Source: JAIEPM01 sp964546815 (lineage in GTDB: Bacteria > Cyanobacteriota > Vampirovibrionia > Obscuribacterales > Obscuribacteraceae). Taken from it: DNA of 64,000 nucleotides. Location: NCBI GenBank assembly GCA_964546815.1, contig CAZJLR010000012.1, positions 66,889-130,888 on the forward strand, in the 5' to 3' direction. The stretch's first letter is position 1; the number at the start of each line of letters is the position of its first letter. Position numbers and translations under genes: made by a program. The notes beneath the pieces were generated by a model, which was not told the origin of the DNA, did no database searches, and worked only from the letters and a program-made list of their open reading frames with translations. Below are positions 52,778 through 63,200 of the stretch, piece after piece.

Positions 52778-52908
52778 TGGCAGAAATTTCAATTCAAATA
52801 TTGGAGTCATAAACTGCGGACAAGCGTCTTTGAGAGCCTCTCTAAATGGGGTCGCGTCTCATTGATTTCCTTTCAGTTTTGATGCAACTATCGCTAGTGG
52901 AGTGTGTT

Positions 52909-54255
52909 ATGCAAACAATCAAGAAAGAAACCATGGTAGAAGCCGAGGCTTACACCATTGCAAGAGAAGCCTATCGATTCTTCTATCCACTCATAACGAT
53001 GGACATCACTCGTCGGCAGTGCACCAATGTCGAAGCGGGCAAGCGACCAGGCTTTGGTCCAGCCAATCAATTCACCCATATGCGAGCATATCCCGATGCA
53101 GACTTTAAGACAGTTGTGCGTCCTAACTTTGACACACTTTACTCTGTTGCCTGGCTAGACCTCACAGACGAGCCCGTTATTGTATCTGTGCCAGACACAA
53201 ACAACCGATATTATCTCTTGCCGATGCTCGACATGTGGTCTGATGTTTTCGCCTGTCCCGGCTGGCGCACAAGCGGCACCAAGGAATCGCATTTTCTCGT
53301 AGCGCCCAAATCGTGGTCTGGAACTTTGCCAAATGGAACTGAGCGCATCGACGCTCCCACTCCTTACGTCTGGATTATTGGACGCACTCAAACTAACGGT
53401 CCTGACGATTATGCGGCAGTGCACAAAATTCAAGATGGTTTCAAGGTGACACCGCTTTCTCAGTGGGGCAAGCAGCCAGCTGCTGCTCAAGTTAAGGTAG
53501 ACCCGACTGTAGATATGACTACGCCTCCATTAGAGCAAGTAAACAGCATGAGCGCATCGGCATATTTTGCTTATGCAGCAGAGCTTTTGAACAAACATTC
53601 TGCGCACATCACAGACTGGTCATTGGTTTGCAGAATGAAGCGCATCGGCATTGAAGTGGGCAAAGCATTTAATTCTTCTGTGCTTGAAGGAGATACAAAG
53701 CAAGCTGTAGACAAAGGAATTGCTGATGAATTGAAGTCTATGCTTGCAGAATTGCCCAATATGGGACGATTCGTTAATGGTTGGCGCATGAACACCGATA
53801 CCATGGGGGTCTATGGTAACAATTATTTGAAACGTGCCATTGTAGCCATGGTTGGACTCGGTGCCAATCAACCAGAAGATGCAGTCTATCCTATCAACTT
53901 TACAGACGCAGACGGAAACCCAGTCGATGGCAACAACAAATATATTCTGCACTTCAGCAAAGAAGAGTTGCCGCCGGTTGACGCATTCTGGTCAGTAACC
54001 ATGTATGACAAAGATGGCTTTCAGGCAGCAAATAGCATAAACAGATTTGCGATCAGTTCGTGGATGCCTCTGGTGAAAAACAGCGATGGCAGCCTCGATC
54101 TCTATTTGCAAAATGAAAATCCTGGTCCAGAAAAAGAAGCTAATTGGTTGCCGGCTCCAAAAGGAATTCTCGGCGTCACAATGAGGCTCTATGCGCCAGC
54201 ACCCTCTGTTTTGACTGGACAGTGGAATCCACCTGCAATCAAGCTCAACAAGTAA
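52909..54255 (+). CDS. DUF1254/DUF1214 domain-containing protein
   Basis: A 448-residue protein using ATG 52909 (MQTIKKE), which has GGAG 8 bases upstream; a further ATG at 52846 lacks one. The N-terminal DUF1254 region shows the family pattern of RPNFDTLYSVAWLDL and a YYLLPMLDMWSDVF segment. The C-terminal DUF1214 region has DAFWSVTMYDKDGF near residue 360 and a late NENPGP-x-x-ANWLPAPKG motif. Members are widespread, with no settled function. No signal peptide is seen. It converges with the Kef-type antiporter gene. Confidence 0.9.
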   Translation: MQTIKKETMVEAEAYTIAREAYRFFYPLITMDITRRQCTNVEAGKRPGFGPANQFTHMRAYPDADFKTVVRPNFDTLYSVAWLDLTDEPVIVSVPDTNNRYYLLPMLDMWSDVFACPGWRTSGTKESHFLVAPKSWSGTLPNGTERIDAPTPYVWIIGRTQTNGPDDYAAVHKIQDGFKVTPLSQWGKQPAAAQVKVDPTVDMTTPPLEQVNSMSASAYFAYAAELLNKHSAHITDWSLVCRMKRIGIEVGKAFNSSVLEGDTKQAVDKGIADELKSMLAELPNMGRFVNGWRMNTDTMGVYGNNYLKRAIVAMVGLGANQPEDAVYPINFTDADGNPVDGNNKYILHFSKEELPPVDAFWSVTMYDKDGFQAANSINRFAISSWMPLVKNSDGSLDLYLQNENPGPEKEANWLPAPKGILGVTMRLYAPAPSVLTGQWNPPAIKLNK

Positions 54256-54273
54256 TCAACCAGGCGATGACGC

Positions 54274-54310
54274 CTGCAGGCTCTCTGTTTCATCACAGAG
54301 CTGCCTGCAG
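54274..54310. terminator. Shared hairpin between convergent genes
   Basis: CTGCAGGC-TCTCTG pairs with CAGAG-CT-GCCTGCAG to give a 13-bp interrupted stem lying between the DUF1254 stop and the Kef stop, overlapping the last codons of the latter. A smaller competing hairpin (CAGGCG-ATGA-CGCCTG) starts at 54261. No T-run; a bidirectional terminator is possible. Confidence 0.4.
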
Positions 54311-56284
54311 TGCGGCAAAGCCGAGTATGTCTTTGAAGTCGCGGAGTTGCTCAAAGCTTCCGACTGCATAGAGTTCATCGCCCATTGTCAGCTCAAATGA
54401 GGCTTCTGGGAAGCCAAAAGTTTTGCTGCCGCGTTTGACTGCGGTAATGGTGGCTCCTGTGCGCTGCCTTATATTTATGTCTTGAATTGTTTTTGCGTCG
54501 GCAAGTTCATTTTCAACTTTGAACCAGATGCCCATTTGTCTTTCATTGAGTTCGGCGTATGCTCTTGATAGAAATAGATCTTCAGTGTCTGAACTTATTA
54601 GTCCATACCGTTGCGTTCTGATTTGCTCAAGGGCGCGCTGTACATCTGCTAGCGGACGATTTAGGACATGCAGCATTAAGCGCGTAACTTCGATACTCGC
54701 TTCAAATTCCGGTTGAACCACAGCATTTACTGATGCTGCCTGCAATGTGCGAATATCATCTTCTCTGTGAGCCCTTGCGATTATGCGTATTTTTTGATTT
54801 TGCTTTCGCGCAAGCCTGGCAACTGCCGTGGCAGAAAGTGCATCGGGTACAGTTAGCACCAGGCATGCGGCTCGCTTCAGATTTGCCTTGGCAAGCACAT
54901 ATGGACTCATTGCATCGCCATAAATGTGTGGAATGCCACGCAAGGCAAGTTCTTCTATTATTCCTGCGTTTAGCTCAATAACAACAAATGGTATTTGTTG
55001 AGCTTCCAACACAAGCCCAAGATTGCTGCCTATGCGACCAAATCCACAAATGACCACATGCTCGTTCAAGCCGCTTTGTAGAGCATTTTTTTGCTCTGCT
55101 AATGGAAAATCTGTAGAGCTTTCCATGCGTCGCACCAGCAATTTGGGGACAAGTGCCATCAAAGCCGGGCTCAGCATCATGGTCAACACAGAGCCGGCAA
55201 GGAGTAAGTTGTACATGGCATCTGAGACGATTTTTGAGTCGTGTCCCAGAGTTAGTAAAACAAACGAAAATTCTCCTATTTGGGCCAAGCCTGCGCCTAC
55301 AAAAATCGCACTGCGCAGATTTTTCGTAGCTAACAATGCGGCTAGAGTTCCTATGAGCGCTTTGCCCAGTATCAAGATTACGACAAAACAAAGCACTTCA
55401 AATGCATGCTGGAAAACAAAAACTGGGTCAAGCAGCAGTCCGACAGAGACAAAGAAAATTGTCGAAAAAACATCTTTGAGAGGCGAAACATCGTGCAGCG
55501 CCTGGTGAGCATAGGTTGATTCGCTCATCATTATTCCCGCAAGAAATGCTCCAAGCGCAATTGATAGCCCGGCTTTTTCGCTCAATAATGCAACGCCTAA
55601 GCAAAGCACTAAAATCGTTAGCATGAAAATTTCTCTTGAATTGGAATTTGCTGCTTTCGATAGCACGTAGGGGACAATTTTTATTGAGCCGACTATTACA
55701 GCCAAAATAAATCCAGCTGCTTTTAGAAATGAAAACAAGATGAGCATTGGGTCTGCCTGACCATTCTGCAAGATAGGCATGAACGGGATTATTGCCACAA
55801 GAGCAAGGTCTTGCACGAGTGATAGTGGCAACAAAATTTGTCCGTGAATTGAATCGGACTCCCCTCTGTCTACCAATAACCTTGAGATAACTACACTACT
55901 AGATATGGCGCATATGCAGCCGAACATGATGGCGGCTGACATGCTTGTTGCCACATGAAAGAAGTATGATAAGCCGACTGCTGCGCTTATGGTGAGCAAC
56001 ATCTGTACCAGACCTGCCGATACAATGCGCTTCGCTGACGATACAACTTGCTTGAGTGACAAGTCGACGCCGAGAGCGAAAAGCATCATCGCTACTCCAA
56101 ATTCAGATAGAAAACCAATGTGGTCTGCCCTGCTAATGAGTTTCAATCCATGGGGACCCAGAACAACCCCGGCAAGCATATAGCCTGCAATAACCGGTTG
56201 TTTAAGCCGAATGCAAATGTATCCAACTACAAGCGCAACGCCCCAAATCAGAGCCAGATCTGCGATCAAAGCAAACTCATTCAT
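54293..56284 (-). CDS. Kef-type monovalent cation/proton antiporter with TrkA domains (YbaL-like)
   Basis: A 663-residue inner-membrane protein. Residues about 5-385 form a CPA2-family sodium/hydrogen-exchanger-like domain of about 12-13 membrane segments. Residues about 410-530 are a TrkA_N (RCK) nucleotide-binding domain with VICGFGRIGSNLG, and the last 90 residues are TrkA_C. Such proteins exchange potassium or sodium for protons under control of nucleotide or glutathione binding. GAGAGGT lies 7 bases before the ATG. It is followed upstream on the same strand by two small membrane genes. Confidence 0.93.
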   Translation of the reverse strand: MNEFALIADLALIWGVALVVGYICIRLKQPVIAGYMLAGVVLGPHGLKLISRADHIGFLSEFGVAMMLFALGVDLSLKQVVSSAKRIVSAGLVQMLLTISAAVGLSYFFHVATSMSAAIMFGCICAISSSVVISRLLVDRGESDSIHGQILLPLSLVQDLALVAIIPFMPILQNGQADPMLILFSFLKAAGFILAVIVGSIKIVPYVLSKAANSNSREIFMLTILVLCLGVALLSEKAGLSIALGAFLAGIMMSESTYAHQALHDVSPLKDVFSTIFFVSVGLLLDPVFVFQHAFEVLCFVVILILGKALIGTLAALLATKNLRSAIFVGAGLAQIGEFSFVLLTLGHDSKIVSDAMYNLLLAGSVLTMMLSPALMALVPKLLVRRMESSTDFPLAEQKNALQSGLNEHVVICGFGRIGSNLGLVLEAQQIPFVVIELNAGIIEELALRGIPHIYGDAMSPYVLAKANLKRAACLVLTVPDALSATAVARLARKQNQKIRIIARAHREDDIRTLQAASVNAVVQPEFEASIEVTRLMLHVLNRPLADVQRALEQIRTQRYGLISSDTEDLFLSRAYAELNERQMGIWFKVENELADAKTIQDINIRQRTGATITAVKRGSKTFGFPEASFELTMGDELYAVGSFEQLRDFKDILGFAALQAAL

Positions 56285-56375
56285 ATCAATACCTCTCTAA
56301 ATTGCGCAGGACAATGTAGAAGAGCTCAATTCGAGACTTCCTGCCTTGCATGCTTGATTCCAATCAAAGATCGAT

Positions 56376-56720
56376 TTAAATCAAGAGCGCACGATGGAGA
56401 AGCCAGAGTTTAGCTGGTAAAGCCACAAAATGTTTCTGTAGCAGCAAAAATACTGTGACGCCAAGCACCAGCTCAAATAGTGATGCAATGCCATAAAATG
56501 CCAGGTCTGCACCAGCAAAACCAGTAAATTGCGTTGGCGTTTCTTCTGATTGCTCGTAGACTTTTTCGGGTGCTGTAAGCAGAAAAACGATGATAGATTT
56601 TGTTTGTGTCGCTAGCTGTTTAGTTTGTGCGACAGAGGCATTTGAAATATCACACGAAAAAAATTGCAAAAACAATCCTGCAAAAAATAATGCCAGCAAT
56701 TTTCTTGTGGTCTTGCACAT
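56376..56720 (-). CDS. Small membrane protein with signal peptide
   Basis: A 114-residue protein with a strong ribosome binding site (AAGGAG) 9 bases before the ATG. Residues 1-28 look like a signal peptide (MCKTTRKLLALFFAGLFLQF). A second membrane segment spans about 75-98 (GIASLFELVLGVTVFLLLQK). The loop between is short and polar. No family is recognised. It lies 91 bases upstream of the antiporter gene on the same strand. Confidence 0.7.
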   Translation of the reverse strand: MCKTTRKLLALFFAGLFLQFFSCDISNASVAQTKQLATQTKSIIVFLLTAPEKVYEQSEETPTQFTGFAGADLAFYGIASLFELVLGVTVFLLLQKHFVALPAKLWLLHRALLI

Positions 56721-56846
56721 CGGTAATATCTCCTTCTCCTATTTTACACAAATAACTGAAATGATGCCTGGAAATGCACTCTCCAGGCTGTATTTCATTG
56801 AATGAGATTCAATTGCTTGAAAGACTCACGAAGGTTTTATCGTCTT

Positions 56847-57578
56847 CTAGATACCTAGAAGTTCTTTTGGATTGCAGTGAAAGACGTATGTCAGTACTGA
56901 GCAAACGGACCAGTACCAGGCGATTTGCAGTGCCATGTAAATAAAAAAGGGCAAGAAAATGATTCTTTCAATGTTCTTTGAATGTTTGACCAGGAAATTT
57001 TCAATGTTTGGATTGGTTCGACTCATTTGAATGAGAATCAATCCGGTGCATGAGAGCGGTAGTCCACAAAAAGCAGACCACAAATATAGAAAGGTTGGAA
57101 GAAGCTGTTTCTTCACTTTTTCGACATGCAGGGACATTGCTTTAGTAAAGATGGCTTTGTAATTTTCGTCGGGCACTTTATATGCCAGGTCATTCACATC
57201 ACCTTCATATGTGGTGTTTACCTGGCGCTGTATCAAATGAAGTGGAACACCGATTTCTGACGACAGGCTAACACGCACTCTAATCGGCTTGCGTGACGGC
57301 CAATCTACCAGGTCTGTTTGAGCACGTGTATTCACCATGTTAAAACCAATCAGTCCCACAATTAGTCTGTTACAAGTGATCCAACCACTGTCGCGTAGCG
57401 GTTGTTCCAAGTTATTCTCAAGTAGGACTTCTAGATCATGGGTGGAGTCTGTGTAGTTTACAAAACTCTGGCCAAGGATAACATTGCCAAAGCCAATACA
57501 GCGTCCAGTAATGGACAGGCAGACCCCTGAAAGAATCAGTCCGCATATTAAGCTGATTTGCAATCTGTTTTTGAGCAC
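56847..57578 (-). CDS. Hypothetical membrane protein
   Basis: A 243-residue protein starting with GTG 57578. A hydrophobic N-terminal segment (about 7-25), a soluble domain of about 125 residues (probably outside the cytoplasm), and two further membrane segments (about 162-183 and 208-232) are predicted. No known domain is recognised. It lies 126 bases upstream of the small membrane protein gene on the same strand, but no operon is certain. Confidence 0.65.
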   Translation of the reverse strand: MLKNRLQISLICGLILSGVCLSITGRCIGFGNVILGQSFVNYTDSTHDLEVLLENNLEQPLRDSGWITCNRLIVGLIGFNMVNTRAQTDLVDWPSRKPIRVRVSLSSEIGVPLHLIQRQVNTTYEGDVNDLAYKVPDENYKAIFTKAMSLHVEKVKKQLLPTFLYLWSAFCGLPLSCTGLILIQMSRTNPNIENFLVKHSKNIERIIFLPFFIYMALQIAWYWSVCSVLTYVFHCNPKELLGI

Positions 57579-57711
57579 CGGCGACTTTTGGCCTCAGAAC
57601 CGTTTTGGCAGAAGCTAGTACGTGAGCTCCTGTGCAGGTCTATATACCCGATTCCATTTCAGGTAAGTCGAGAAAGCCTTTGCTCTGGTGGATTGTTTTT
57701 GAACAGCCGTT

Positions 57712-58815
57712 TTATTGAGTCGGTTTCTTTGGGCGTTTTGGTATCAGCACAAAGCTATCGTGATACATGTCACCATCATCTGGTGGTTTGTGCTTCTTGG
57801 TCATAACGTCAATGTCGCCGAAGTCTTCGCCTTTCCAGCTGGGATGGTCTTTTACGTAATCAGGATAGTGATAACGTCCAACGATATAACCTTCTTTGAG
57901 ATTTTTATATCCCAATTTGCTAAGTGGAATTACATCAAATAAGCCTGTTTGTGCAAAATCGAGAGCCATTTGAACTCCGCTTCGCCAGCCGTTTATGTCC
58001 TTGTTGATGCTTACATCCACGGTGCCACCCTCGATGTGCCACATGGGAATTTCGTTGATGGCTAGTCTAAATCCTGCCGCACATTGACCCTTTGCTCGAT
58101 ATGCCGCAGCTCCGACATCTATTGCTGCCGCTGCCAGGTCTTTCATGAATTCATCAGGGTCTTCAATGCGGTTCGGCATCGTTTCGCCAGGTCTGTTATG
58201 AGCAGGGAAAGGCACCGCCGCTGGTTGCTCTTTATCTGTGAATCCTTCTTTTAAGCGGTCTATGATGCGCTGTCTTGTTTCCAAATCGGGAATGCGATTT
58301 ACGATTTGCCCAATGTTTTGTTCGTTTAGCAACCAATGACCATTGCTCAGTGATTCCATTTTTGGATTATCTGCGTGCTCATCCAAAAATTGCTTCGTCA
58401 TCGCATCGGTCAATGCTTTGACGTCGCCATCTTTGGCTCCAGGTCCTAGCAATCTTTGGGCAACGTGGAATGGACCCTCACCGAGTTTTACTTTGGCATC
58501 TTTCGTTTGCCTATAACTCATGTGGGTTTTGGATGAATCATTCCATGGCAAAGCATGGTCTTTTTCGACGCCGCCGTTTAGACTCAGCGCCGGAAGAAAT
58601 TGCTGTGATTGGTCGCCGACGCGTCCGTCAGCAGCTTTGCCAGGTTGAACAAATGCTTGCTGAGGCGACTTGTCTTTAACGTCACCTTCTGGCGGCGCTT
58701 TAAATACTTCAGCCTGAATTTTTCTGTTCGCGGTTTGCGACTCTAAATCCGATTGACTGTCGTGGCTAAGCATGCGTTGATGCTCAGCCGTTTGCACCGC
58801 TGTGTCCGCGCCCAT
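57712..58815 (-). CDS. Putative LysM-like/cysteine-peptidase-like protein
   Basis: A 367-residue protein with a polar head (1-100) and no signal peptide. Residues about 108-175 (KLGEGPFHVAQRLLG ... NGHWLLNEQNI) have the general look of a LysM-type or similar start-up domain. The C-terminal 150 residues contain GQCAAGFRLAIN (Cys245) and later FGDIDVMT followed by MYHDSFVL (His352), the order and spacing of Cys and His in NlpC/P60 or CHAP amidases. If correct, it would be a cell-wall peptidase or amidase. The match is by eye and weak; the call is inference. Confidence 0.45.
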   Translation of the reverse strand: MGADTAVQTAEHQRMLSHDSQSDLESQTANRKIQAEVFKAPPEGDVKDKSPQQAFVQPGKAADGRVGDQSQQFLPALSLNGGVEKDHALPWNDSSKTHMSYRQTKDAKVKLGEGPFHVAQRLLGPGAKDGDVKALTDAMTKQFLDEHADNPKMESLSNGHWLLNEQNIGQIVNRIPDLETRQRIIDRLKEGFTDKEQPAAVPFPAHNRPGETMPNRIEDPDEFMKDLAAAAIDVGAAAYRAKGQCAAGFRLAINEIPMWHIEGGTVDVSINKDINGWRSGVQMALDFAQTGLFDVIPLSKLGYKNLKEGYIVGRYHYPDYVKDHPSWKGEDFGDIDVMTKKHKPPDDGDMYHDSFVLIPKRPKKPTQ

Positions 58816-58912
58816 ATGAAAATAATCCTGTACCAGCCCATATTGATGCTATCTGAATATATTTCAGAGTCAAATTGACTTTTGTTCAGTTTTCAAGAGG
58901 GCGAGCTAAGGG

Positions 58913-59956
58913 TTAGTCTCTGGTGCTCTTATCTGCATCGGCAGAAATAAGCTCAGTGCGTGTTCTTGCCTGCATTTCGTTGTCGAAATCGGTATTGTGA
59001 TCTTGCAGCCAGGCCAGAATTGTTTCCATCGTATCTGGCTTAATATGTGAAGTTTCAATCAAAATATGGCCACGGTCATCAAACCAGCGCACTTGTTGAT
59101 CTTGCGATTTTAGCTTTGCCATTAGGGTATCAACGGCATCAGCTCTGACGCATTTATCGTCTTTCGCCTGCAAAACCAAAATTGGTTGGTCGGCACTTAG
59201 GGTTGGCACATACGAAAGTGTCTCGTTGATGCAACGCCTGCTCGCAACAAGTTCTTCGGTACTCATGTGCCGACGAATCATAGGATCTTTAGACATTTCT
59301 TTGACGATTTTTGGATCTTCGCTTGCATAACGCCGAATGTATGGCGAGAGGTTGAGCTGGTGTTTTGGATTGGTCATAACCACAGGCAGGTTTTTCATAG
59401 TGTTAGTGTCTATGAAAGTATGCGCTTTGATTGCCGGTGACGAAAGTACCAGGCCTTTGGCCAGCTCAGGACGGGCACTGGCAATGCGAATCGCCATATC
59501 TGCACCCATACTTTCGCCGACTATATATAAAGGAAGCCCCGGGTAGTCTGTTTTTAGGCGTTCTGCCAGCTTCAGCAAATCATTTGCCGATTTTCCATAA
59601 TGCACTTTTTGTTTGCAGTCTTTGGCGGTGCAAAACTCATGCGGGTACTCCTTTGTCAGGCGCCCATAGCCGCGCATGTCGCTGGAGTAAACCAGGAAAC
59701 CCTGGTCAGCAAGCGTTTTCCCGAGTTCGTCATAGGCTTGTCCATGCATAACCAGACCATGCAGCGCCAGTACGACGCCTTTTGGTGCTGTTTTGGGAGC
59801 CCAGTGGTAAATTGGCATATTGAGCTGATATTCAAGATCAATATGGTGTTGGCATTCAGCCAAATTCTCAGCAGCTTGAGCGGGCAATGCTGGTGCGAGC
59901 AAAGACATTGTTAGAGCACACCGCATTACAAGTTCAGATGCGCGGCGAAAAGTCAT
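58913..59956 (-). CDS. Secreted alpha/beta hydrolase (serine hydrolase, lysophospholipase/monoacylglycerol-lipase-like)
   Basis: A 347-residue protein. Residues 1-29 are a signal peptide (Arg-rich start, MRCALTMSLLAPALP core, AQA-A cut). The alpha/beta fold has the oxyanion HG motif (LHGLVMHG, 65-72), nucleophile elbow VGESMGA (Ser149), a late Asp (AKDDKC, about 268) and His in DDRGHILIE (about 298). The S33/Hydrolase_4 group includes monoacylglycerol lipases and esterases. AAGGGGG lies 9 bases before the ATG. It is divergent from carB. Confidence 0.88.
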   Translation of the reverse strand: MTFRRASELVMRCALTMSLLAPALPAQAAENLAECQHHIDLEYQLNMPIYHWAPKTAPKGVVLALHGLVMHGQAYDELGKTLADQGFLVYSSDMRGYGRLTKEYPHEFCTAKDCKQKVHYGKSANDLLKLAERLKTDYPGLPLYIVGESMGADMAIRIASARPELAKGLVLSSPAIKAHTFIDTNTMKNLPVVMTNPKHQLNLSPYIRRYASEDPKIVKEMSKDPMIRRHMSTEELVASRRCINETLSYVPTLSADQPILVLQAKDDKCVRADAVDTLMAKLKSQDQQVRWFDDRGHILIETSHIKPDTMETILAWLQDHNTDFDNEMQARTRTELISADADKSTRD

Positions 59957-60063
59957 AAGCTTGATCCCCCTTAGCTTATGTAGGATTAAAGGGCCAGTAG
60001 TTAGCGGTCCTACTTGTCTCTTACCAACCTGAGAGAGGGTTCTAAACCCCGAAAAATAAATTC

Positions 60064-60076
60064 AGTCGCTGCGACT
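60064..60076. promoter_or_regulatory. Short palindrome in the carB/hydrolase intergenic region
   Basis: AGTCGC-T-GCGACT is a perfect 13-bp palindrome about 130 bases before carB. The 250-base divergent region (59957-60207) also contains a TAAACTAT stretch near 60156 that could be a -10 for carB. No pyrimidine attenuator or PyrR-type leader is recognised. Confidence 0.3.
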
Positions 60077-60207
60077 ACCCGTGGCCACTGGACTTCGGCA
60101 ACCTCATAATCTTCGCAAAGGTTCACCCAGAGCCGGAACTGCGAGCACAACCGTGTAAACTATGGGGGTTTAGACGGGTAGCTTAAATTCCCGGGAAGAG
60201 AATATCG

Positions 60208-63200
60208 ATGCCTAAAAGAACCGACATTAAGAAGATACTTGTTCTGGGAGCTGGTCCTATCACAATTGGGCAAGCCTGCGAGTTTGATTATTCAGGTACC
60301 CAAGCCTGTAAGGCTTTAAAGGAAGAGGGCTACGAAGTTGTTCTCATAAATTCCAATCCTGCTTCAATCATGACCGACCCGCAGGTGGCAGATAGAACCT
60401 ATCTTGAGCCCGTGACCGCTGAATTTGCCAGAGAAGTAATCATTAGAGAGCGCCCGGATGCACTGTTGCCCACCATGGGAGGTCAAACAGCTCTCAATGT
60501 GGCGGTAGAGCTACATTCAAAAGGTGTTCTAGATGAATTTGATGTCGAACTGATTGGCGCCAAAGTCGAAGCCATCAAACTGGGCGAAGATCGCGAGCTA
60601 TTTAAGCAGTTAATGCTGGACATCGGTCTTTTCGTGCCAAAGTCTGGCATTGCCCGCAAAATTACTGAAGTAAGAGACATTGCTAACGAAATCGGCTTTC
60701 CCATCATCATCAGACCAGCTTTCACTCTGGGTGGCACCGGCGGGGGCATTGCCTACAATCAGGAAGAACTGGAACCAATTGCACTTGAGGGCTTAAACGC
60801 CAGTCCTGTGCATGAAATTCTACTTGAGCAAAGCGTGCTTGGCTGGAAAGAATTCGAGCTTGAAGTGGTGCGCGATAATCTAGACAACGTGGTCATTATT
60901 TGTTCCATTGAGAATCTAGATCCAATGGGTATTCACACTGGTGACTCAATCACAGTTGCACCTACTCAAACTTTGAGTGATAAGGAATTTCAGGCTCTGC
61001 GAGACGCAGCGATCAAAGTCATTCGCGCTGTTGGTGTAGACACCGGCGGGTCGAATATTCAATTTGGTGTTAGCCCGGTAGACGGCAAAATCGTAGTCAT
61101 CGAAATGAACCCGCGTGTATCGCGTTCGTCTGCGCTGGCAAGTAAGGCAACTGGATATCCAATCGCAAAAATTGCAGCAAAGCTGGCAGTCGGAATGACG
61201 CTCGACGAAATTCCGAACGATATTACAAAAGATACTCCAGCGTCGTTTGAACCTGTAATTGATTATGTGGTGACTAAAATACCTCGCTTCAATTTTGACA
61301 AATTCCGCGGTTCTGATAACACTCTCACCACACAGATGCGCTCTGTTGGCGAAGTGATGGCAATTGGCGGTTCGTTCCAGGAGTCGATGCAAAAGGCACT
61401 ACGTGGTCTTGAACTTGGCTTGCCTGGTTTTAGCGCAGTGCCTTTTCGCCAGAAAGCAGATCACTCTGAATGGCGCCGCCGCCTGGCGGTGGCAAGCAAT
61501 CATCGCATAACAGATATTTTTGGCGCGCTTGATGCAGGCGTATTGATAGATGAAGTGCATGAGCTTTCGTCGATAGACCCATGGTTCTTAGATAACTTGC
61601 TCGAAATTTGGCAAGAAAGCAAAGCTTTGTCCTCTGCTGTCCAATCAATTCAAGATTTGCAAGTAGAACATTTGCGCAGGCTGAAACGTATGGGCTTTGG
61701 CGACGTACAAATTGCCAGGCTGATTTCAGCAAACGGCAAGAACGTTGTTACTGAAGACGAAATTTTTGAAATGCGCAAAAAGAACAATATGTTCCCTGCG
61801 TTCAAAACTGTAGACACTTGCTCAGCCGAATTCGTGGCGCACACTCCATATATGTATTCGACTTATGAGCAAGAGTCTGAAGTGCCACCAACTGATCGCA
61901 AGAAAATCATAATTCTCGGTGGTGGACCCAATCGCATTGGTCAGGGTATTGAATTCGATTATTGCTGTGTACAAGCTGCAATCGCTATCCGCGAACTGGG
62001 CTACGAAGCAATCATGGTTAATTCAAATCCTGAAACTGTAAGTACAGACTATGATGTTTCCGATCGTCTCTATTTTGAGCCTTTAACACTCGAAGACGTT
62101 AGCAACATAAACCAAATTGAAAACGCTGAAGGTGTAATTGTTCAGCTCGGCGGGCAAACCCCGTTGAAGCTCTCGGTAGGTCTGGAAAAGCGTGGCGTCA
62201 AAGTTTTGGGCACCTCGCCTGACTCGATCGACCTTGCTGAAGATCGCTCCCGATTTGGTAAGGTGCTGGCGAAGTTAGATCTTCGTCAACCGAAAGGCGG
62301 CACTGCCACTGAAGCGCAAGAAGCAATTCGGGTAGCAAGTGCCATTGGTTATCCTGTGCTGGTGCGACCAAGTTATGTACTTGGTGGCAGAGGCATGCGA
62401 ATCATATTCAATCAGGAAGAGTTAGAACAATGGCTTTCCACCGGGCTTTCTGTGCAGCCAGATCACCCAGTGTTGATTGATCAATTCCTCGAAAATGCGG
62501 TTGAAATAGATGTGGATGCCGTATGTGATGGCAAACAGACTGTAATTGCGGGAATTATGGAACATATTGAGCAGGCTGGAATTCACTCAGGTGACAGCAC
62601 CTGCGTATTGCCGGCACAGACAATTCCGTTGAGCATCATAGAAGAGATTCGGCAAGGTACGCGTGCACTTGCTGAAGAACTCAAAGTCATCGGCTTGATG
62701 AACATTCAGTATGCCTTGAAGGATGGTTTGCTTTATGTTCTTGAAGTAAACCCGCGCGCAAGTCGCACAGTGCCATTTGTTTCAAAAGCAACTGGCGTTC
62801 CGTGGGCACAGGTTGCAGCTAAAGTTGTTTTAGGTAAGACTCTTGCTGAATTGAAAATCAGTGATCGTTTGCTTCCTCCGCACATTTCAGTTAAATCAGT
62901 CGTAATTCCCTTCAAGAAATTCCCTGGCTCTGAAATTTCGTTAGGACCAGAAATGCGTTCTACTGGTGAGGTGATGGGCATCGCATCGCAATTTGGTCTT
63001 GCGTTTGCAAAGGCTCAAATTGCCGCGGGGCACGATCTGCCAGTTAAGGGACGCGTGTTCTTGAGTGTTTCTGATGCCTACAAGAGAGAAGTTGTGCAGG
63101 TTGCACAAAGCCTTTATCAACTTGGCTTTGAAATAGTGGCAACACGTGGAACAGCTTCTACAGTCTTGGCTGGTGGCATTCCGGCAACAGTGGTCAACAA

